DNA of 6,725 nt from Sphingomonas sp. CCH9-E2 (lineage in GTDB: Bacteria; Pseudomonadota; Alphaproteobacteria; Sphingomonadales; Sphingomonadaceae). Position 1 is the stretch's first letter; every line of letters begins with the position of its first letter. The notes under the pieces are model-generated. The model worked only from the letters and a program-made list of their open reading frames with translations, was not told where the DNA came from and searched no databases. Below are positions 1-4,753 of this stretch, piece by piece. Position numbers and translations under genes: made by a program. The stretch lies in assembly GCF_001557215.1 (NCBI RefSeq), contig NZ_LSJM01000031.1, positions 1 to 6,725 on the forward strand. Reading direction: 5' to 3'.

Positions 1-3
1 CGT

Positions 4-912
4 CTAGCGCCCGGCCTCCTTCGCAATCACCCCCAATTCCCGATCGAACATCCGCGCCGCCAGCAGTGCCGTCGCCGCCGATCGCGCGAAAAAGTCCTTG
101 GGGATAGCGTCGAAATCGTCGCCGGGCTGGTGATAGTCGGGATAATCCTCGACCCCCAGATAGGCGAAGGGGATGCCCCGGCGGTGGAATGCATAATGGT
201 CCGACCCGGCGGTCCAGTCGTCGCTGCCCTTCCACGGCGGCCCGTCATGCCCGATCTTGAGCGTGACCGGCGCGGAACCCGCCAGCGCCTCGAACCGCGC
301 ACGCAGAAACGGGTAATGATGCGCCCCGGCGATCCAGAGCTCGCCCGTGTCGCTGCGGCTCATCATGTCGAGGTTGAGGTTCAGCGCGATCCGCTCCATC
401 GGCACCGGCGGCTGCTCCAGAAACGCGTGCGCGCCATACATGCCCTGCTCCTCGGCATCCCATAGCGCGAAGATCACGTCATGCGTCGGCCGGCTGCGCG
501 CAAAGTCCGCTGCGATCGCCAATAGGGTCGCGACTCCAGATGCATTGTCGTCGGCGCCATTCAGCACCTTGCCGTCGCGCGTGCCGAAATGGTCGTAATG
601 CGCACCAATCACCAGCACCCGGTCGCTGCTCCCGGTCCCGCGAATCCGCCCGACCAGATTGATGCCGTTGAGCGTCTGATCCTTGTGCTTCGCGGTGAAC
701 GGCTGTTCAAACCCGTCCCCGAACGGCTCGATCCCGATTCCCCGCATCCGCGCGACCAGATAGGCGCGCGCCTTGGCCGATCCCGGCGTGCCGACCAGCC
801 GCCCGGCCATGTCGTCGGCGGCGAGGATGCGGACATCCTCGAACAACTGCTCCGGGGAAGCGGCGGCGGGCGTGATCAGGGCGGCGGCGAGCAGGAGCGA
901 GCGAAGGAACAT
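4..912 (-). CDS. Secreted M28-family zinc peptidase
   Basis: This 302-residue protein is a predicted exported metallopeptidase of the M28 (aminopeptidase Y/S-like) family. Family members use two zinc ions to cleave N-terminal residues or small peptides; the substrate here is unknown. Residues 1-19 form a signal peptide, with a hydrophobic LLLAAALI core and a likely cut near AAAS. All the expected metal and catalytic positions are visible: H105 and D107 in AHYDHFG, D122 in GADDNASG, the catalytic pair E154-E155 in WDAEEQG, D182 in NLDMM and H239 in SDHYAF. The start at 912 is chosen because it gives the signal peptide. The reading frame stays open far upstream, but there it only runs antisense to dapB. 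No clear Shine-Dalgarno site precedes the start. The gene is divergent from dapB, and its stop lies at the window edge. The family call is firm; the specificity is not. Confidence 0.92.
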   Translation of the reverse strand: MFLRSLLLAAALITPAAASPEQLFEDVRILAADDMAGRLVGTPGSAKARAYLVARMRGIGIEPFGDGFEQPFTAKHKDQTLNGINLVGRIRGTGSSDRVLVIGAHYDHFGTRDGKVLNGADDNASGVATLLAIAADFARSRPTHDVIFALWDAEEQGMYGAHAFLEQPPVPMERIALNLNLDMMSRSDTGELWIAGAHHYPFLRARFEALAGSAPVTLKIGHDGPPWKGSDDWTAGSDHYAFHRRGIPFAYLGVEDYPDYHQPGDDFDAIPKDFFARSAATALLAARMFDRELGVIAKEAGR

Positions 913-973
913 CGCCGTCCGCTTTGCCACCAACCGCCGCCCCCGCAAGCGAAAAGCTGAGGCGCACGATCCC

Positions 974-992
974 GCAACATTTCCCCTGTTGC
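974..992. promoter_or_regulatory. Inverted repeat in divergent intergenic region
   Basis: GCAACA (974-979) and TGTTGC (987-992) form a perfect 6-bp inverted repeat around a 7-base spacer. It lies in the 111-bp gap between the divergent peptidase and dapB genes. Such placement suits an operator or a shared promoter element. I could not identify convincing -35/-10 boxes beside it, so the function is inference only. Confidence 0.3.
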
Positions 993-1023
993 AGTCGCGC
1001 GCTTGCCCCGCCAAGCACGGCGC

Positions 1024-1752
1024 ATGACCAGTATCGGCATTTACGGCAGCCTCGGCCGCATGGGCACCGCGATCCGCGACATTCTGGCCGTGCAAGGCGT
1101 GCGCCTGGCCGGCGGTGCGGATGCAGGCGATGATCCGGCGGAGCTGGCCCGCGCCGCCGATGCGCTGGTCGATTTCTCGACCGCCTCGGCGCTTGGCGTC
1201 CACCTCGCCGCCGCACGTGATGCCGGCACCCCGATCGTGATCGGCACCACCGGCCTCACCGCCGCGGACCATGCCGCGATCGACGAGGCCGCGCGCGACA
1301 TCGCGGTGCTCCAGACCGGCAACACCTCGCTCGGCGTCGTGCTGCTCGCGCGGCTGGTGCGGGAGGCCGCGACCCGGCTCGGCCCCGACTGGGATATCGA
1401 GATTGTCGAGGCGCATCACCGGCACAAGCTCGACGCGCCCTCGGGCACCGCGCTGATGCTGGGCGAAGCGGCCGCCGCCGGGCGCGGCGTCGCGCTGGGC
1501 GAAGTGCGTGTCGCCGACCGCGCCGGCCTGTCGGGCGCGCGCGCGGAGGGGACGATCGGCTTCGCCTCTTTGCGCGGCGGGAGCATCGTCGGCGACCACA
1601 ATGTGATCCTCGCGACCGAAGGCGAACGCATCGAACTGGCGCATTATGCGCAGGACCGCGCGATCTTTGCCCGTGGAGCCGTTCGCGCCGCGCTGTGGCT
1701 CGCGCACCAGCCGGCCGGGCGCTACACGATGGACGCGGTGCTGGGCCTTTGA
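1024..1752 (+). CDS. dapB: 4-hydroxy-tetrahydrodipicolinate reductase
   Basis: DapB reduces 4-hydroxy-tetrahydrodipicolinate with NAD(P)H in the cytoplasm, in the diaminopimelate/lysine pathway that also feeds peptidoglycan. The 242-residue protein begins with a Rossmann motif, GSLGRMG (residues 8-14). It contains the GTTG nucleotide/substrate loop (74-77) and the family signature EAHHRHKLDAPSGTA (129-143), including the catalytic histidine region H131/H132 and lysine K135. The C-terminus FARGAV...YTMDAVLGL is typical. The ATG at 1024 is preferred because the Rossmann strand then follows directly; an in-frame TTG at 1003 would add seven residues of no family character. The protein is about 30 residues shorter than E. 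coli DapB, mostly in the N-terminal nucleotide-binding part, as in many alphaproteobacterial forms. Its stop overlaps the nth start, so the two are probably co-translated. Confidence 0.96.
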   Translation: MTSIGIYGSLGRMGTAIRDILAVQGVRLAGGADAGDDPAELARAADALVDFSTASALGVHLAAARDAGTPIVIGTTGLTAADHAAIDEAARDIAVLQTGNTSLGVVLLARLVREAATRLGPDWDIEIVEAHHRHKLDAPSGTALMLGEAAAAGRGVALGEVRVADRAGLSGARAEGTIGFASLRGGSIVGDHNVILATEGERIELAHYAQDRAIFARGAVRAALWLAHQPAGRYTMDAVLGL

Positions 1753-2411
1753 AGAACGCCGACGTTTTCGCCTTTTTCGAGCGGCTGGCCGCGGCCAATC
1801 CGCATCCCGAAACCGAACTCGAATCGGTCAATGACTACACGCTGCTCGTCGCCGTCGTGCTGTCGGCGCAGGCGACCGATGCCGGGGTCAACAAGGCGAC
1901 CCGACGCCTGTTCGCGCAAGTCGACACCCCCGAAAAGATGGTCGCGCTGGGCGAGGACGGCCTCAAGCAGCACATCAAGACGATCGGCCTGTTCAACAGC
2001 AAGGCCAAGAACGTCATCGCGCTGTCCGAAGCGCTGATCGCGCAGCATGGCAGCCAGGTGCCCGAGGATCGCGACGCGCTCGAAAAGCTCCCCGGCGTCG
2101 GGCGCAAGACCGCCAATGTGGTGATGAACGTCGCGTTCGGTCACGAAACCTTCGCAGTCGATACGCACCTGTTCCGCGTCGGCAACCGCACCGGCCTTGC
2201 GCGCGGCAAGACCCCGCTGGCGGTCGAGAAGAAGCTGGAAAAGGCGGTGCCCCAACCCTTCCGCCTGCACGCACACCACTGGCTGATCCTGCACGGCCGC
2301 TACATCTGCAAGGCGCGCACGCCCGAATGCTGGCGCTGCCCCGTGGCCGATCTGTGCGCGTTCAAGCCGAAAACGCCCGCGCCCAAGGGTTGGCAGCCAC
2401 CCGCCGTTTAA
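1749..2411 (+). CDS. nth: Endonuclease III (DNA glycosylase/AP lyase)
   Basis: Nth removes oxidised pyrimidines from DNA and cleaves the resulting abasic site, a base-excision-repair step. From a TTG start at 1749 the product has 220 residues, close to the E. coli length of 211. The helix-hairpin-helix LPGVGRKTA (114-122) carries the catalytic lysine K120. The catalytic aspartate is D138 in AVDTHLFRV. Four cysteines, C187, C194, C197 and C203, have the canonical C-x6-C-x2-C-x5-C spacing of the [4Fe-4S] cluster. The TTG start is chosen because similarity to known Nth begins right after it. The alternative in-frame GTG at 1695 adds 18 residues that are only a shadow of dapB. The TTGA overlap with the dapB stop suggests translational coupling. 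Conservation across the whole length makes the call very secure; the start is somewhat less so. Confidence 0.96.
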   Translation: MKNADVFAFFERLAAANPHPETELESVNDYTLLVAVVLSAQATDAGVNKATRRLFAQVDTPEKMVALGEDGLKQHIKTIGLFNSKAKNVIALSEALIAQHGSQVPEDRDALEKLPGVGRKTANVVMNVAFGHETFAVDTHLFRVGNRTGLARGKTPLAVEKKLEKAVPQPFRLHAHHWLILHGRYICKARTPECWRCPVADLCAFKPKTPAPKGWQPPAV

Positions 2412-2454
2412 CGCTGGCGTCGGTCGCGCGGCTTTGCTAGGCGCTGCATCCCAC

Positions 2455-2531
<77 letters not shown>

Positions 2532-2539
2532 TTATTCCC

Positions 2540-2560
2540 AAAATCCGGATCGTCGCCGGA
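2540..2560 (-). terminator. Candidate terminator after dps
   Basis: Read on the minus strand downstream of the dps stop, TCCGG-CGACGAT-CCGGA forms a 5-bp stem with a 7-base loop, followed directly by TTTT. A second 6-bp hairpin, ATCGCG/CGCGAT (2565-2584), sits between it and the stop codon. The T-run is short, so this is a weak intrinsic terminator at best. It would separate dps from the convergent tRNA gene. Confidence 0.4.
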
Positions 2561-2587
2561 CAGCATCGCGGCCCGGCTCGCGATCTC

Positions 2588-3085
2588 TCACCCCTTGCGG
2601 CTGGTCTCGAACAGGAACCAGGCGCGCTCCTCGGCCTGGTCGGTCCAGTCATCCAGGATGCCGCTGGTGGCGTTATCCTTGGCGTCGTCGACAATGTCCT
2701 TCGCCTCGCGCAGCAGTTCGACCAGCTTGAGGTTATCCTCGCGCAGTTCGGCCAGCATCTGGTCGGCGCTGACGAAATCGGCGTCATTGTCCTTGATCGT
2801 CTGGCGGCGCGCAATGTCGCCGATCGAGCGAAGCGTGGTGTTGCCGGTCTTGCGCACCCGCTCGGCAATCGCATCGGTGGTGGCCAGGATCTGCGCGGCC
2901 TGCTCGTCGAGCATCAGGTGATAGTCGCGGAAATGCGGCCCCGACACGTGCCAGTGGAAATTCTTGGTCTTGAGGTACAGCGCATAGCTGTCGGCCAGGA
3001 TGCCGTTCAGCGCGTCGGCCACGCTCTTGGTGTCGTTGCGGTTCAGATCGGTCGGCGTCTTCAGGTTATTGGCGGTATCGGCCAT
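2588..3085 (-). CDS. dps: Dps: DNA-protecting ferritin-like protein
   Basis: Dps assembles into a 12-subunit shell that oxidises and stores iron using hydrogen peroxide, which protects DNA during starvation and oxidative stress. The 165-residue product has the full intersubunit ferroxidase set at E. coli spacing: H44, H56, D60, D71 and E75, within [11 protein letters not shown] and the DAIAERV helix. The long helices and overall length match the family. The start at 3085 is fixed by the strong GAGGGA site seven bases upstream. In-frame ATGs further up, at 3100 and beyond, overlap that site and add no conserved sequence. The N-terminal tail has few lysines, so direct DNA binding through it is uncertain. 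A candidate EcfG-type promoter and an inverted repeat lie in the leader. Confidence 0.96.
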   Translation of the reverse strand: MADTANNLKTPTDLNRNDTKSVADALNGILADSYALYLKTKNFHWHVSGPHFRDYHLMLDEQAAQILATTDAIAERVRKTGNTTLRSIGDIARRQTIKDNDADFVSADQMLAELREDNLKLVELLREAKDIVDDAKDNATSGILDDWTDQAEERAWFLFETSRKG

Positions 3086-3092
3086 GTCGGTG

Positions 3093-3098
3093 TCCCTC
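3093..3098 (-). promoter_or_regulatory. dps ribosome binding site
   Basis: GAGGGA on the minus strand lies seven bases before the ATG at 3085. It decides this start over the upstream in-frame ATG at 3100, which overlaps the site itself. Confidence 0.8.
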
Positions 3099-3109
3099 AT
3101 TGGCGGGTT

Positions 3110-3130
3110 GAGTCGGAGATGAAACGACTC
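3110..3130. promoter_or_regulatory. Inverted repeat in dps leader
   Basis: GAGTCG (3110-3115) and CGACTC (3125-3130) are perfect 6-bp arms separated by nine bases, 25-45 bases upstream of the dps start. The repeat covers the -10 element and probable transcription start of the candidate dps promoter. It could therefore be an operator, or a hairpin at the 5' end of the message. The function is inferred from position alone. Confidence 0.4.
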
Positions 3131-3147
3131 TCTGCCATTTGGGGTCC
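3123..3147 (-). promoter_or_regulatory. Candidate EcfG-type (general stress) promoter of dps
   Basis: On the minus strand, GGACC is followed after exactly 16 bases by CGTT. The alphaproteobacterial general-stress sigma factor EcfG recognises GGAAC-N16/17-CGTT, so there is one mismatch in the -35 element. The implied transcription start is near 3116. That leaves a leader of about 30 bases holding the ribosome binding site, which is a sensible geometry. dps genes are common members of the EcfG regulon in this class. Confidence 0.5.
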
Positions 3148-3169
3148 ATCGGCGCGCGCGCAATTGCCC

Positions 3170-3197
3170 GATCAGGCTAATTGACAGGCTAGATCAG
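3170..3197. repeat. Short direct repeats upstream of dps
   Basis: CAGGCTA occurs at 3173-3179 and again at 3185-3191, twelve bases apart. GATCAG occurs at 3170-3175 and 3192-3197, at the outer edges of the same stretch. The stretch overlaps the last codons of the neighbouring membrane-protein gene and lies about 50 bases upstream of the candidate dps -10. The repeats could be half-sites for a regulator or chance. Confidence 0.25.
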
Positions 3198-3755
3198 TCG
3201 CAGCGCACCCGCCCCCACGACCGCACCGGCCAGCAGCGCCACGAACCCGAAGCCGATCCGAAACGCGCGGATCGGCAGCTGCCGCCAGCTCAGCTCGCCC
3301 ATCAGTGCCGCGGCGAGATGCACGACGAAGATCGCGGCACAGGCCCCGCCAAAGGCAAACCACGGCGTCGGCCCGCGCACGCCCAGCGCCAGCGTGAAGA
3401 ACTGCGTCGTATCGCCCAGCGCGAGGGTGAACACGCCCAGCAGCGGCGTCAGCAACGCACCCAGCCGCCAGCGCTCCAGCCGGTCAGGGGGCTTCAGTCG
3501 CCATAATGCCCCCATCGCCGCAAAGATCAGCGCGAGCGCGAGCAGCAGCTGCTTGGCATTGGGGGTGAGCAGCGGGGCGATCAGCAGCGCGCCGGTCGCG
3601 GCGATGGCATTTCCCCCGGCATGGGCGAGCAACGCGGCAAAGGCGACGGTGAACGGGCGGCCATAACGATCGGCCAGGATCGCGACGAGCCAGGCCGAGC
3701 GGTCCCCGGCCTGGACCAGCAACGCGGCGATGAACGCAGGGACCACCGCCTCCAT
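3189..3755 (-). CDS. GDT1/UPF0016-like integral membrane protein
   Basis: The 188-residue protein is almost entirely hydrophobic, with about six membrane helices (roughly 3-27, 35-61, 68-86, 98-122, 132-153 and 165-187) arranged as two similar halves. Each half starts with a G-D motif: QAGDRS at 15-20 and ALGDTT at 112-117. This layout is that of the GDT1/TMEM165 (UPF0016) family, which transports Mn2+ or Ca2+ and normally carries E-x-G-D-(K/R)-(S/T) twice. Here the acidic residue is replaced by Q15 and A112, and the second motif also lacks the basic residue. Metal transport is therefore not assured. The start at 3755 has AAGGG five bases upstream. The gene follows the 105-residue gene with a 10-base gap, so they are probably co-transcribed. 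The family placement rests on motif and topology only. Confidence 0.75.
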   Translation of the reverse strand: MEAVVPAFIAALLVQAGDRSAWLVAILADRYGRPFTVAFAALLAHAGGNAIAATGALLIAPLLTPNAKQLLLALALIFAAMGALWRLKPPDRLERWRLGALLTPLLGVFTLALGDTTQFFTLALGVRGPTPWFAFGGACAAIFVVHLAAALMGELSWRQLPIRAFRIGFGFVALLAGAVVGAGALRLI

Positions 3756-3765
3756 GAACGCCCTT

Positions 3766-4083
3766 CTAGCTGGCGAGCCGGATCGAGCAAGCCGCCGCGA
3801 AGGCCGCGTCGGTCCGCGAATCGGTGCGACCGCACGCCACCGCGTCGCGCAGCAGCGACAGCCCGTCCGCGATCATCGGCCCGCGCTGACCCGACGCCAG
3901 CGCCGACTCGATCGCATGGACGATGCACACCGCAGGGGTCAGGCCATTGGCCATCGCGATGCGGCGAATCGCGTCGAGATCGGCGGCAAGGTCGGAGGTG
4001 GCGGCGCGGGCGGCGCGCGCGCCGATCGAATCGATTCGCTGGTGCAGTTCGTTGGTCAGCACCCAATTCTGTCCGCCCGTCAT
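3766..4083 (-). CDS. Small conserved-looking protein of unknown function
   Basis: I do not recognise a characterised family for this 105-residue protein. It appears soluble and largely helical, with no signal peptide or membrane segment. Notable stretches are NELHQRIDSIGARAAR near the N-terminus, DLAADLDAIRRIAMANGLTP in the middle and a C-terminal AFAAACSIRLA. It has three cysteines, at 53, 84 and 99. The ATG at 4083 is preferred because GGGAG lies six bases upstream; an ATG at 4098 would add five residues and has a weaker site. Base composition matches the neighbouring core genes, which supports a real coding sequence. The 10-base gap to the GDT1-like membrane gene points to a shared transcript, but the sequence gives no functional clue beyond that. 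Confidence 0.72.
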   Translation of the reverse strand: MTGGQNWVLTNELHQRIDSIGARAARAATSDLAADLDAIRRIAMANGLTPAVCIVHAIESALASGQRGPMIADGLSLLRDAVACGRTDSRTDAAFAAACSIRLAS

Positions 4084-4089
4084 GCCCGG

Positions 4090-4094
4090 CTCCC
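4090..4094 (-). promoter_or_regulatory. Ribosome binding site deciding the start at 4083
   Basis: GGGAG on the minus strand is six bases before the ATG at 4083. It favours this start over the ATG at 4098, which has no comparable site at proper spacing. Confidence 0.6.
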
Positions 4095-4217
4095 GCATCG
4101 CTTCATCTCATGCCTGCAGCGTGCGACAACATGGTGAACAACTCGCTAACAGTGGCTACCAGGTGATCCGGGCAAGCGGGAAGGGCGCTGTGTTCCACGC
4201 CGAATCCTTCCCTGCGC

Positions 4218-4246
4218 TTGACATCGCTGCATCAAACCGGCATGCG
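4218..4246 (+). promoter_or_regulatory. Candidate sigma-70 promoter of rpmG
   Basis: A perfect TTGACA -35 hexamer lies at 4218-4223. With a 17-base spacer the -10 would be CATGCG (4241-4246), a poor match, as is often seen in high-GC alphaproteobacteria. Transcription from here would give a leader of about 65 bases before rpmG and would include the hairpin at 4259-4283. The -35 is convincing; the -10 is not. Confidence 0.4.
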
Positions 4247-4258
4247 CCCCCTCCTGAC

Positions 4259-4302
4259 AGCGGCCTGCCAGCGCGCGGCCGCTTTATTCGTTTTTGATTT
4301 TT
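4259..4302 (+). promoter_or_regulatory. Terminator-like hairpin in the rpmG leader
   Basis: AGCGGCC (4259-4265) and GGCCGCT (4277-4283) form a perfect 7-bp, GC-rich stem with an 11-base loop. A T-rich run continues to 4302, with runs of five T on either side of GA. The genes to the left are on the opposite strand, so no upstream plus-strand gene needs terminating. If transcription starts near 4250 this would be an attenuator-like element in the rpmG leader. If the promoter lies further downstream, it is only an intergenic palindrome. Confidence 0.45.
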
Positions 4303-4316
4303 GCAGGACCCGGGCG

Positions 4317-4484
4317 ATGGCCAAGCCGACTACCGTCAAGATCAAGCTCGTCAGCACCGCTGACACCGGCTTTTTCTATGTGACCAAGAAGAACCCGCGC
4401 AACCAGACCGAGAAGCTGAGCTTCCGGAAGTATGATCCCGTCGTGCGCAAGCATGTCGAGTTCAAGGAAGCGAAGATCAAGTAA
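4317..4484 (+). CDS. rpmG: 50S ribosomal protein L33
   Basis: This 55-residue basic protein is ribosomal protein L33 of the large subunit, located near the E site. The sequence [20 protein letters not shown], the [10 protein letters not shown] loop and the C-terminal [18 protein letters not shown] match the family end to end, and 55 residues is the normal length. It contains no cysteine, so it is the zinc-independent (C-minus) form. The ATG at 4317 has AGGA eight bases upstream and gives the conserved MAK start; the frame is open further upstream only by chance. The gene stands alone, with a long T-rich leader before it and a strong terminator after it. Confidence 0.97.
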   Translation: MAKPTTVKIKLVSTADTGFFYVTKKNPRNQTEKLSFRKYDPVVRKHVEFKEAKIK

Positions 4485-4511
4485 GACCGGCGCCAGCCGA
4501 TCTTCCGCAGC

Positions 4512-4527
4512 CCCGGCAAAGGCCGGG
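4512..4527. repeat. REP-like intergenic palindrome
   Basis: CCCGGC (4512-4517), AAAG, GCCGGG (4522-4527) make a compact 6-bp hairpin with a 4-base loop, just after rpmG. Palindromes of this shape (CCCCGGC-loop-GCCGGGG) recur many times between genes in sphingomonads and relatives, by my recollection. Only one copy is in this window, so repeat status is inferred. Confidence 0.45.
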
Positions 4528-4541
4528 ACCGCGCGCCATAC

Positions 4542-4577
4542 AAAAAGCCGCAGGGGGGGAGCCTTCTGCGGCTTTTT
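4542..4577 (+). terminator. Strong intrinsic terminator after rpmG
   Basis: AAAAAGCCGCAG (4542-4553) and CTGCGGCTTTTT (4566-4577) are perfect 12-bp complementary arms around a 12-base loop that begins with a run of G. The 3' arm ends in five T. The flanking A5 and T5 make it symmetrical, so it could stop transcription from either side. It separates rpmG from the hydrolase gene. Confidence 0.88.
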
Positions 4578-4587
4578 GCGTTCCTAT

Positions 4588-4623
4588 CGACTGGGTTCGA
4601 GACGCGATCGTCGACGACAGTCG
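4588..4623. other. Nested palindromes upstream of the hydrolase gene
   Basis: CGACTG (4588-4593) pairs with CAGTCG (4618-4623), and the interval ends with the perfect 10-bp palindrome TCGTCGACGA (4608-4617). This lies about 130 bases before the hydrolase start. A TTGACC at 4628-4633 just downstream could be a -35 element, but no good -10 follows at 16-18 bases. The region could be an operator; nothing else supports it. Confidence 0.25.
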
Positions 4624-4753
4624 GGTGTTGACCCCCTGCAAGTGCGATAAGGAATTCCGTTCCCGGATCGTTCCGGTCGGACAACGTTGGCAATCACGCG
4701 AGCGATGTCATCGACCAACCGCAAAATGAGTCTGTTCAGGGGCTCCGGAGAGA

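Noticed and set aside
913..1707. Upstream extension of the minus-strand peptidase frame, giving a 567-residue reading
   Set aside because: The added residues are antisense to dapB, which has complete family motifs. The signal peptide at 912 marks the real start.
1722..2294. Long minus-strand open frame opposite nth
   Set aside because: It is a high-GC shadow of nth, with no start signal or recognisable domain, while nth is conserved throughout.
3621..4166. Plus-strand frame of 181 codons across the membrane and 105-residue genes
   Set aside because: It is rich in Arg and Pro, typical of antisense high-GC frames, and lies opposite two better supported genes.
4628..4656. Sigma-70 or EcfG promoter for the hydrolase gene
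   Set aside because: TTGACC has no acceptable -10 at normal spacing. The GGAAT at 4651 is only about 12 bases from the next CGTT, too close for an EcfG promoter.
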